This document shows positions 1 through 5,530 of a stretch of DNA of 5,997 nucleotides, one piece after another. Below the pieces are notes generated by a model that saw only the letters and a list, made by a program, of their open reading frames with translations, was not told the origin of the DNA and searched no databases. The stretch spans positions 1 through 5,997 of the forward strand of contig NZ_JBPESN010000102.1 in the NCBI RefSeq assembly GCF_051710625.1, written 5' to 3'. Source of the DNA: JBPESN01 sp051710625 (GTDB taxonomy: Bacteria > Pseudomonadota > Gammaproteobacteria > Enterobacterales > Enterobacteriaceae). A program made the translations under genes and the position numbers. Numbering within the stretch: position 1 is the stretch's first letter; every line of letters begins with the position of its first letter.

Positions 1-107
1 ACGGACTAAATCGGGTGAATTTGCAGTCCGCTTATTCAATGACCAGCGAAGTCCCTGCAAGGTGCCAGGCAATCCGGGTAAACCGACTCACTCACCGTAA
101 CAAACAT
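1..107 (-). pseudogene. MuA-like phage transposase, N-terminal fragment with frameshift (runs off window)
   Basis: An ATG at 107-105 starts MFVTVSES. From codon 9 that frame goes wrong and soon meets a stop. In the next frame, from 81 down to 1, translation reads LPGLPGTLQGLRWSLNKR and on to the window edge without a stop. The LPGLPGT...G(I/L)R..LN(K/R) pattern is the N-terminal winged-helix DNA-binding segment of Mu-type transposases (HTH_Tnp_Mu_1 family), which binds the internal enhancer/operator in Mu. One base appears to be missing at about 82-84, where SELxGLPGLPG would be expected. The start lies 2 bases after the ner stop, with AAGGTG upstream as a possible ribosome site, so ner and A were probably co-transcribed. 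The catalytic domain lies outside the window. Only about 35 codons are visible, so the family call rests on this motif and the context. Confidence 0.7.
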
Positions 108-109
108 AA

Positions 110-345
110 TTACGACACCTTGCGCATGTAACGACTCAGTTAAATGCTGGCCGGATCCACATTGAGTGCATTAGCGATAATACGTTCACCTTTGGGATAG
201 GGACGATACAGCGCGTTTTTTAACGTGCTGGACGCCAGCCCCGAGCCGCGGGAGAGATCTTGCATGTGATCCCCTTCTTGTGCAGGAAGGCCAGGATATC
301 AATCCGGTGCCAGTCATGATGATTCACTTCATTTATATCTAACAT
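110..345 (-). pseudogene. ner: Ner/Nlp-like phage DNA-binding regulator, frameshifted and with an internal stop
   Basis: ATG at 345-343, with AGGG seven bases upstream, gives MLDINEVNHHDWHRIDILAFLHKKGIT. The reading then has to shift by one base at about 265/266 to continue MQDLSRGSGLASSTLKNAL, then YRPYPKGERIIANALNVDPASI, a TAA at 142-140, and LSRYMRKVS with a stop at 112-110. The DWHxxDI..L.KKG, SSTL.NAL.RP.PKGE.IIA.AL and I(W)xSRY motifs match Ner of Mu and the E. coli Nlp/SfsB protein. The TAA falls at the conserved tryptophan. Restored length would be about 78 residues, close to Mu Ner (75). In Mu, Ner represses early and repressor transcription during lytic growth. The gene is non-functional here unless both lesions are sequencing errors. 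Confidence 0.85.
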
Positions 346-365
346 TTGATTACCCTAAAAAGTTA

Positions 366-371
366 ATTATG
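366..371 (-). promoter_or_regulatory. Candidate -10 of the ner/A early promoter
   Basis: On the minus strand CATAAT lies 20 bases before the ner start and directly beside the operator-like inverted repeat. No good -35 box is found at 16-18 bases, so the promoter is tentative; its place fits the Mu early promoter Pe. Confidence 0.35.
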
Positions 372-395
372 TGGGTAAGTCATGGAACTTACCCA
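372..395. promoter_or_regulatory. Operator-like inverted repeat between ner and the repressor
   Basis: A 9-base perfect inverted repeat, TGGGTAAGT (372-380) and ACTTACCCA (387-395), is separated by 6 bases. It touches the candidate ner -10 on one side. A partial third half-site, TTACCC (350-355), overlaps the ner ribosome site. In Mu-like phages the region between ner and c carries binding sites for both regulators. Which protein would bind here cannot be told from sequence. Confidence 0.55.
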
Positions 396-492
396 TACAG
401 CAATGACATCTCAAATTTAAGACAAGTAAAGCAAATAATGAATTTTCTTTTCTGATCGCCTCATATAAGAGATGTTTTTGTAGTTTATTAAC

Positions 493-498
493 TATAAT
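493..498 (+). promoter_or_regulatory. Candidate -10 (TATAAT) of the phage repressor promoter
   Basis: A consensus TATAAT lies 23 bases before the repressor ATG in an AT-rich stretch. No strong -35 hexamer is found, as is common for promoters that rely on an activator or are weak. It would give a very short leader. Confidence 0.5.
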
Positions 499-521
499 CA
501 ATAAGTTATAGAAAAAAGAAA

Positions 522-1098
522 ATGAAGAAGAAAACAAGTAATTTTGCTTTTGATATGGATGGAAAAGAAAATTTTGGCGCACGCCTTAAACAACTTATAG
601 GCAATAGAAGCGCTAGAGCTGCTGCAACTGAATGGGGGTTATCCTTCTCAACATTGCACAACTATTTAACTAGAGGTACAGAACCATCTTTTACAGTGTT
701 GCAGAGCATTACATATAAGGAACACGTCAGCCTGGACTGGCTTGCATTTGGTTCATTATGCACTCAAAAAGAAGTGGCCTCAACTAGCGAGATTCTGTCG
801 ATTAATGAGGAAAGCCTAATGGAGGATCCTTTAGAAGCTACTTGGCATATGATTTATAAGTCGCTGAATAAAAAAGATTTAGAGACATTAATAATGCCTG
901 CTTTTGCAAGAAGGGGCAAAGGGTGTATTGGCGTTATCAGGACGTAAAGATGACTTAGATAGCCTGTTATTCCAACTTCCAAAAAAAGAAAAAGAACGTC
1001 TGATAGCCCTACACGAAGCTAAAAAAGGGGCGGTATCTGAAGAGTGTGCAGTAGAAGATGTGGCAAGCTTAAACTGTAAGAAAAGTGGAGCGGCCTAA
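522..1098 (+). pseudogene. Phage CI-like repressor with N-terminal HTH, one frameshift
   Basis: The first frame runs from ATG 522 to 947. The segment of about residues 17-80 (NFGARLKQLIG, SARAAATEWGLSFSTLHNYL, EPSFTVLQSI, VSLDWLAFG) is a typical phage CI-type helix-turn-helix domain, and the (V/T)SLDWLAxG ending is common in repressors of transposable phages. After ETLIMPA the frame drifts. Removing one T from the TTTT run at 902-905 joins it smoothly to LQEGAKGVLALSGRKDDLDSLLFQLPKKEKERL, which runs to TAA at 1096-1098, for about 192 residues in all. No S24 peptidase-like C-terminal domain is seen, so control by self-cleavage is unlikely; the charged helical tail may serve oligomerisation. 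It is divergent from ner, as c is in Mu. The ribosome site is weak (an A-rich AAAAAAGAAA tract). A later ATG at 555 has no better signal. The DNA-binding half is intact and might still be made as a truncated protein with an 18-residue wrong tail. Confidence 0.75.
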
Positions 1099-1112
1099 AT
1101 AAAGATTAGGCC
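1092..1112 (+). terminator. Possible terminator hairpin at the repressor stop codon
   Basis: GGCCTAA (1092-1098) and TTAGGCC (1106-1112) form a perfect 7-bp stem with a 7-base loop; the left arm contains the stop codon. The following bases are AT-rich but lack a clean T run, so it may be a weak terminator or simply an mRNA 3' end structure. Confidence 0.45.
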
Positions 1113-1387
1113 ATTATCTATCTCATTTCATTATTTTTATGATTTACTAATATTTTTAACCTAATTTACATATATCTAATGGATGCCCAAAAGGTGTTTA
1201 AATTACCTTTAAATTTGCTCAAACCACAGTCATTTGAGTTTAAAATTTAGTGCAAAAAAAATCATTTTCTGCCCATTTTTTTGCGACGAGTTTAGAATCT
1301 GTAAAATCTCTGTAAGCCGTGCCATTAAAAGGCTTCCAGCTAACCCATCGTTTAACTTAAGAGTTCAGAAATGATTGCCACCCCACA
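1113..1387 (-). other. Non-coding AT-rich left end (attL) of the Mu-like prophage
   Basis: No plausible gene lies in this stretch. It is AT-rich, contains the three repeated sites listed separately and an imperfect inverted repeat CTCAAA / TTTGAG at 1218-1238. On the minus strand it ends with TGTGGGG at 1387, exactly where similarity to the host gene ydgC stops. Mu-family elements end in TG/CA, so 1387 is my best estimate of the terminus; one or two bases either way are possible. Confidence 0.6.
1236..1371 (-). repeat. Three 11-base direct repeats, candidate transposase end-binding sites
   Basis: On the plus strand the copies are GAGTTTAAAAT (1236-1246), GAGTTTAGAAT (1288-1298) and GAGTTCAGAAA (1361-1371), consensus GAGTTYARAAW. 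Counted from the proposed end at 1387 they lie about 16-26, 89-99 and 141-151 bases in. Mu's left end also has three unevenly spaced MuA sites, one near the tip and two further in. The sequence is not the Mu consensus and AT-rich DNA can give chance matches, so function is inferred from number, orientation and spacing. Confidence 0.5.
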
Positions 1388-1461
1388 TTACGGGTTTTGG
1401 CGAGCAGCGCAATCAGCACCACCACCAACGCGCCCAGCAAGGCTTTGAACAGCAGCCTCAT
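1388..1461 (-). pseudogene. ydgC: GlpM/YdgC-family inner-membrane protein, 5' stub cut by the prophage
   Basis: ATG at 1461-1459 starts MRLLFKALLGALVVVLIALLAKTRN, closely like the N-terminus of E. coli YdgC, a GlpM-family membrane protein of about 111 residues with the pattern GALVVLLIG(V/L)LAKT(K/R)NYYIAG. The first membrane helix (about residues 5-20) is present. After Asn25 the homology ends abruptly and ten unrelated residues lead to a stop at 1357-1359. The break coincides with the proposed prophage terminus. A frame open upstream of 1461 to 1560 has no family resemblance and is not taken as coding. The function of YdgC is not established; a role in GlpM-linked polymer phenotypes is known only for the Pseudomonas namesake. 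The rest of the gene should lie beyond the other prophage end if it survives. Confidence 0.75.
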
Positions 1462-1482
1462 GACAGAAAGTATCGTCGGGGA

Positions 1483-1506
1483 ACCGTGGCAAGAGTTTAC
1501 CACGGT
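1483..1506. repeat. Inverted repeat between yecF and ydgC
   Basis: ACCGTGG (1483-1489) and CCACGGT (1500-1506) can form a 7-bp stem with a 10-base loop, upstream of the ydgC start on the minus strand. No T run follows on either strand, so it is not a standard terminator. A leader structure or a regulator site is possible. Confidence 0.35.
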
Positions 1507-1587
1507 GCCGCAAAGATAGGTAAGCGGGCAAACTAACGATCGCAACGACAGACGGCGCACATCTGACCCTGCCCCGTGCCGCGGGCA

Positions 1588-1812
1588 TTATTGGCGATAC
1601 GCGTGGGTTATCTGTTTTACGATACTGGTAAAAACAGCTTGCTGTTCGGGGTCATCAAACTGACCAATGTATTTCTCCATTTTGATGATGACCTTACCGG
1701 CATCGGCTTGTCCGATGGCTTTCAACAGCAGCGACATCATCGCCTTCATGCAGTTGAGTTCCTGCGCGAGAACTGCGGTTTCGCTATCGGTAGTAAATTC
1801 AACGTTGCCCAT
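1588..1812 (-). CDS. yecF: YecF, DUF2594 family small protein
   Basis: This intact 74-residue protein runs from MGNVEFTTDSETAVLAQELN to the C-terminus KQITHAYRQ. It matches E. coli YecF (74 residues) across its length, notably in (S/N)CxKAMxxLxLxAxGQADAG and in the tail VKQI..AYRQ. It has no signal peptide or membrane segment, looks mostly helical and is probably cytoplasmic. Its biochemical role is unknown. I chose ATG 1812 over the in-frame TTG at 1830 because GGGAAA lies just upstream of the ATG and the length then equals the E. coli protein. The gene is divergent from uvrY, as in E. coli, where sdiA, yecF and uvrY are neighbours. The ydgC stub lies downstream on the same strand, 126 bases from the yecF stop. 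It is the only intact gene between the prophage and uvrC. Confidence 0.9.
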   Translation of the reverse strand: MGNVEFTTDSETAVLAQELNCMKAMMSLLLKAIGQADAGKVIIKMEKYIGQFDDPEQQAVFTSIVKQITHAYRQ

Positions 1813-1897
1813 TGTTTTTCCCGTTATCAATGGTCATTACGACTAACGTCGCGTCAGCCGGACCGTTACGCGTCGCCGTTAGACGCCATGTGGGGCG

Positions 1898-1906
1898 ATT
1901 ATAACA
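1898..1906 (-). promoter_or_regulatory. Extended -10 promoter of yecF
   Basis: On the minus strand TGTTATAAT combines a perfect -10 hexamer (1903-1898) with the TGn extension, which compensates for the poor AT-only -35 region. Transcription would start near 1890, giving a leader of roughly 78 bases before the yecF ATG. Confidence 0.65.
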
Positions 1907-2372
1907 GGTTTTGTTTTATAAATTTAACTGACGTAGGTCATTTATCCCGACGGAATGCGGCAGGTTAAAAAATAGCACCTTTTCTGCGCGCTGCCCGGCA
2001 ACCGTCAAAGGTGACGGATTAAGCGGAGCGGCAATATATTACAATAACTTTTAAAGTTTGAATGTACGCTAAAAGTAATATGGCATAAATAATTATTCTA
2101 TAAAAATATGCATATTAAATGATTAATGATAATATTGCCTGAAAGAGTATCAGAACTTAACATTATGATTTTTAAGCATATTTAATGATGAGTTGTTCAT
2201 TTTATAAACAATTCCAGCGCTGTATTGGCGGCGGTGATGGGGTGAGTTTACAGGGTAAATCGGCAATTCCCGACCGCTGCGCGAATTTTGGTGAAATCTC
2301 CTTGCGGTGCAATAACCTATCTGTCTAAAATGAGCCTGCGCAGGCGACACTGCTGAACTTTTTCAGTATAAG
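1907..2372. other. Long intergenic region between yecF and the uvrY remnant, no gene seen
   Basis: Short frames here have no recognisable similarity. The part from about 2035 to 2215 is strongly AT-rich and holds a perfect palindrome AATATGCATATT (2105-2116). The part next to uvrY is of mixed composition and ends with a second perfect palindrome, GCCTGCGCAGGC (2334-2345). A small hairpin CCGTCA-AAGG-TGACGG lies at 2002-2017 without a T run. The old uvrY promoter should be in this stretch, but I cannot point to a convincing -35/-10 pair. Confidence 0.5.
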
Positions 2373-3037
2373 CAAATAATCGTTTTTCTTGTTGATGACC
2401 ACGAATTGGTGCGCGCAGGGATACGACGCATTACTTAAAGACATCAAAGGCTTCAAAGTCGTTGGCGAGGCACACTGTGGCGAGGATGCGGTGAAGTAAT
2501 GCCGCAACAATTGCATCAACGTCGTGTTGATGGATATGAATATGCCGGGCATTGGCGGCGTGGAAGCCATGTGCACGTGCAAGATCGCGCACTTCTTGCC
2601 GGATATCAAAGTTATCATGCTGACCATTTACACAAAAACCAATTACCTGCTAAAGTGATGCAGGTCGGGGCCGCGGGGTACCTCAACAAAGCCGCCGTCC
2701 GCCGCGCGAGGTGATCTGCGCCATTCGCGCGGTCAATGCCGGTAAACGCTACATTGTGTCGGATATCGCCCAGCAGATGGCCCTGAGCCCGCTGGAGCCG
2801 CAGGCGGAAATCCCCTTTGAATGTTTGTCCGAACGGAAATTACAAATTATGCTGATAACTACCCGCGGGTAGAAGATCACCGATATATCGGAGCAGCGCA
2901 ATTTGAGCCCTAAAACCGTCAACAGCTATCGCTATCGGATATTTAGTAAACTAAACATCAGCGGTGATGTAGGATTAACCCATCTGGCCATCCGCCACGA
3001 GTTGTTTAACACGGAGATTTTATTAAGTAGTGACTGA
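2373..3037 (+). pseudogene. uvrY: UvrY response regulator (BarA partner), multiply disrupted
   Basis: Pieced together across frames, the sequence aligns over its full length to E. coli UvrY (218 residues), a FixJ/LuxR-type response regulator that activates the CsrB/CsrC small RNAs. Frame 1 gives VFLVDDHELVRAGIRRI (from 2382), then an extra A near 2433 makes a TAA at 2436. The next frame gives LKDIKGFKVVGEAHCGEDAVK and a TAA (2497-2499) at the conserved Trp. It continues VVLMDMNMPGIGGVEAM, with the phosphoacceptor Asp at 2533-2535. One base is lost near 2638-2643 (then LPAKVMQVGAAGYLNK), and a third shift lies near 2691-2701 (then PREVICAIRAVNAGKRYIVS). A TAG at 2870-2872 replaces a Gln, followed by the LuxR helix-turn-helix LSPKTVNSYRYRIFSKLNI. 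At the expected start position the codon is CAA, so the start is gone too. The final TGA (3035-3037) overlaps uvrC. No functional protein is possible. Confidence 0.95.
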
Positions 3038-4862
3038 CAGTTTCAACGCCAAACAATTCCTGAGCACCGTAACCAGCCAGCCTGGGGTCTATAGCATGTA
3101 TGATGCGTCCGGTACAGTGATTTATGTTGGCAAGGCTAAAGATCTAAAAAAACGCCTGGCAAGCTACTTTCGCGCCCAGGTTGCCAGCCGCAAGACTGAA
3201 GCGCTGGTGAAAAGCATTCATCATATTGATGTTACCATCACCCATACGGAAACCGAGGCGCTGCTGCTTGAACACAACTATATCAAGCTGTATCAGCCGC
3301 GTTATAACGTATTGCTACGTGACGACAAATCCTATCCCTTCATTTTTCTCAGCGGTGACGCACATCCGCGCATCACATCCCATCGCGGTGCCAAGCATGT
3401 GAAAGGGGATTATTTTGGTCCGTTTCCCAACGGCTATGCGGTGAAGGAAACGTTGGCCCTGCTGCAAAAGCTGTTTCCGATTCGCCAATGTGAGGACAGC
3501 GTGTATCGCAACCGTTCACGACCGTGCCTGCAGTATCAGATTGGCCGCTGTCTGGGGCCTTGCGTAGCAGGACTGGTCAGCGATGAGGAATACCAGCAGC
3601 AGGTGGAATATGTGCGCTTGTTTTTGTCGGGCAAAGATCAGCAAGTGCTTAATCAGCTGGTGGAGCGGATGGAGCTTGCCAGCCGTGCTCTGAATTTTGA
3701 GGACGCTGCGCGCGCGCGCGATCAGATACAGGCTGTGCGCCGCGTGACGGAAAAACAGTTCGTTTCCGGTGACCGGGAAGATCTGGACGTCATTGGCGTC
3801 TCTTTTGACGCCGGGATGGCCTGCGTGCATGTGCTGTTTATTCGCCGGGGTAAAGTATTAGGCAGCCGCAGTTATTTCCCGAAAGTGCCAACCGGTACCG
3901 AACTGGCGGAAGTGGTACAGACGTTTGTGGGTCAATTTTATCTCCAGGGCAGTCAGATGCGGTCGCTGCCGGGAGAGATTCTGCTGGATTTCACACTGAC
4001 GAAAAAAACGCTGCCGGCTGCGTCGCTAAGTAAGCAAGCGGGCAGGAAGATTCAGATCCAAACGCAGCCGCGCGGCGATCGCGCCCGTTACTTAAAACTG
4101 GCTCGCACGAATGCCGCGACGGCGCTGGTGACCAAACTGTCGCAGCAGTCGACGGTGCATCAGCGTTTAGCCGCCCTGGCGGAATTTTTGGGCATTCAGG
4201 CAATCAACCGGATGGAATGCTTTGACATCAGCCACACGATGGGGGAGCAGACCATCGCTTCCTGCGTGGTTTTTGACGTCAATGGGCCGGTACGCGCCGA
4301 ATATCGCCGCTATAACATTGAAGGCATTACACCCGGCGATGATTATGCCGCCATGGATCAGGTTCTGCGCCGTCGCTACGGTAAAGCAGTGGAAGAAAAG
4401 AAAATCCCCGACGTGGTGATCATTGATGGCGGTAAAGGGCAATTGAGAATGGCAAAAGCGGTGTTCGAGCAGTTGGAGGTCCCCTGGGATAAATCGCGCG
4501 TGGTGTTGCTTGGCGTGGCAAAAGGGGTGGATCGCAAGGCCGGTCTCGAAACGCTGTTTTTGCAGCCTCACGGCGAGGGGATGGCGCTGCCCCCGGATTC
4601 ACCTGCATTGCATGTGATACAACATATCCGCGATGATTCACACAACTATGCGATTACCGGCCATCGCAATAAACGTGCTAAGGTAAAAAATACCAGCGCG
4701 CTGGAATTGATTGAGGGTGTGGGGCCAAGACGCAGACAGTCTCTGCTGCAGTATATGGGCGGCCTGCAGCCGCTACGCAATGCCAGCGTTGAAGAAATTG
4801 CCCAAGTGCCGGGCATTTCGGTCCCTCTCGCAGAAAAAATATTTAATGCGTTCAAACACTAG
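3030..4862 (+). CDS. uvrC: UvrC, excinuclease ABC subunit C
   Basis: UvrC is the nuclease of nucleotide excision repair; it joins the UvrB-DNA complex and cuts on both sides of the lesion. At 610 residues it equals E. coli UvrC in length and is collinear with it. The GIY-YIG domain (about 15-95) shows GVY at 19-21, YVG at 32-34, Arg42 and the ETEALLLEHN segment with its catalytic-type Glu. The UVR motif that contacts UvrB is at about 204-240 (FEDAARARDQIQAV). The RNase H-like nuclease half keeps Asp399 (CFDISH), Asp438 (PGDDYAAM), Asp466 (IDGGKGQL) and His538 (RDDSHN), the E. coli catalytic residues. Paired helix-hairpin-helix motifs end the protein (IEGVGPRRR and VPGIS). The start is GTG, overlapping the end of the uvrY remnant by 8 bases; GGAG at 3013-3016 is a rather distant ribosome site. 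Every key residue is present, so it looks functional. Confidence 0.98.
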   Translation: MTDSFNAKQFLSTVTSQPGVYSMYDASGTVIYVGKAKDLKKRLASYFRAQVASRKTEALVKSIHHIDVTITHTETEALLLEHNYIKLYQPRYNVLLRDDKSYPFIFLSGDAHPRITSHRGAKHVKGDYFGPFPNGYAVKETLALLQKLFPIRQCEDSVYRNRSRPCLQYQIGRCLGPCVAGLVSDEEYQQQVEYVRLFLSGKDQQVLNQLVERMELASRALNFEDAARARDQIQAVRRVTEKQFVSGDREDLDVIGVSFDAGMACVHVLFIRRGKVLGSRSYFPKVPTGTELAEVVQTFVGQFYLQGSQMRSLPGEILLDFTLTKKTLPAASLSKQAGRKIQIQTQPRGDRARYLKLARTNAATALVTKLSQQSTVHQRLAALAEFLGIQAINRMECFDISHTMGEQTIASCVVFDVNGPVRAEYRRYNIEGITPGDDYAAMDQVLRRRYGKAVEEKKIPDVVIIDGGKGQLRMAKAVFEQLEVPWDKSRVVLLGVAKGVDRKAGLETLFLQPHGEGMALPPDSPALHVIQHIRDDSHNYAITGHRNKRAKVKNTSALELIEGVGPRRRQSLLQYMGGLQPLRNASVEEIAQVPGISVPLAEKIFNAFKH

Positions 4863-4920
4863 CGGCAATCTAGCAACATACTTATAATTTCCACTCCGGC
4901 CAGATGGTTACCAAAGTACT

Positions 4921-5469
4921 ATGCAACTGAATATACCGACTTGGCTTACCCTGTTCCGTGTCGTCATGATACCGTTCTTTGTCCTGGCTTTCTATCTGCC
5001 TTTCAAGTGGGCGCCGCTGTGCTGCGTGTTAATTTTTGTCCTGGCGGCGGTAACGGATTGGTTCGATGGCTTTCTGGCCCGTCGCTGGAAACAGACCACC
5101 CGCTTCGGTGCGTTTCTCGATCCTGTCGCGGATAAAGTGATGGTCGCCATGGCGCTGGTGCTGGTGGCGGAACATTTCCATTCATGGTGGATTACGCTAC
5201 CAGCGGCGACGATGATCGCTCGCGAAATTATTATCTCCGCCTTGCGCGAGTGGATGGCGGAAATAGGTAAACGCAGCAGCGTAGCGGTTTCCTGGATTGG
5301 CAAGGTCAAAACCACTGCGCAAATGCTCGCATTGGTGGCGCTATTGTGGCGGCCGGACGACATCGTGTCGGGAATAGGTATTGCCGCGCTGTATATCGCG
5401 GCGGTGCTGACGTTCTGGTCCATGTTCCAATATTTGTATGCCGCCCGGCACGATTTGTTTGAACATTGA
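4921..5469 (+). CDS. pgsA: PgsA, CDP-diacylglycerol-glycerol-3-phosphate 3-phosphatidyltransferase
   Basis: PgsA is an inner-membrane enzyme making phosphatidylglycerophosphate from CDP-diacylglycerol and glycerol-3-phosphate, the committed step to phosphatidylglycerol and cardiolipin. The protein has 182 residues, the same as in E. coli, and aligns throughout. The CDP-alcohol phosphatidyltransferase signature D-x2-DG-x2-AR-x8-G-x3-D-x3-D is complete: Asp46, Asp49, Gly50, Ala53, Arg54, Gly63, Asp67 and Asp71. Hydrophobic helices lie at about 8-28, 32-45, 73-90, 92-110, 128-145 and 150-172. The ATG follows uvrC by 58 bases; the ribosome site is weak (no clear GGAG), but the N-terminus MQLNIPTWLTLFR matches the E. 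coli start. It is probably co-transcribed with uvrC, as in relatives. Phosphatidylglycerol synthesis is close to essential, which fits retention in a decaying region. Confidence 0.98.
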   Translation: MQLNIPTWLTLFRVVMIPFFVLAFYLPFKWAPLCCVLIFVLAAVTDWFDGFLARRWKQTTRFGAFLDPVADKVMVAMALVLVAEHFHSWWITLPAATMIAREIIISALREWMAEIGKRSSVAVSWIGKVKTTAQMLALVALLWRPDDIVSGIGIAALYIAAVLTFWSMFQYLYAARHDLFEH

Positions 5470-5530
5470 GAGAAGCGCTTTAAAAACCAGCAAACGCATC
5501 GACGATGGTTATTTTTGTATTGACTCATAC
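5470..5530. other. Short spacer between pgsA and the IS element
   Basis: Sixty-one bases remain of the original downstream region. A T-rich run ATTTTTG (about 5510-5516) follows weakly complementary AACCA/TGGTT arms, which is too poor to call a terminator. In E. coli the glyW-cysT-leuZ tRNA genes follow pgsA; none is visible before the IS. Confidence 0.5.

Larger units (their letters stand above)
1..1387 (-). mobile_element. Left end of a decayed Mu-like transposable prophage (partial)
   Basis: Four observations in the right order support this. A MuA-type N-terminus and a Ner-like regulator lie on the minus strand. A phage repressor lies divergently on the plus strand. A non-coding AT-rich end with repeated sites follows, and it meets a broken host gene at about 1387. 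In Mu the left end is attL, then the c repressor pointing toward attL, then divergent ner and the A transposase, so the match in order and orientation is complete. The prophage continues past base 1. All three genes have frameshifts, so as it stands the element cannot make its own transposase. The family assignment rests on translated motifs I recognise; the end position is inferred. Confidence 0.8.

Noticed and set aside
367..582. A 71-codon minus-strand frame
   Set aside because: It covers the phage control region and the antisense of the repressor start, with a low-complexity sequence and no family pattern.
902..947. Programmed frameshifting to make the phage repressor
   Set aside because: The run is only four T with no slippery heptamer of the usual type and no clear stimulatory structure; a one-base insertion is simpler in a region full of indels.
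1357..1560. A 67-codon minus-strand frame taken as one gene
   Set aside because: Only codons 34-58 match YdgC; the residues before are intergenic and those after are prophage sequence.
1576..1968. A 130-codon plus-strand frame
   Set aside because: It is antisense to yecF, whose protein matches its family over full length, and it has no family resemblance of its own.
2002..2017. A terminator between yecF and uvrY
   Set aside because: The 6-bp stem has a tight loop, but no T run follows on either strand and no gene ends there.
2499..2714. A 71-codon plus-strand frame that could be taken as a small protein
   Set aside because: Only its second half (LPAKVMQVGAAGYLNKA) is the true uvrY frame; the first half is uvrY read out of frame. 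It is a by-product of the frameshifts.
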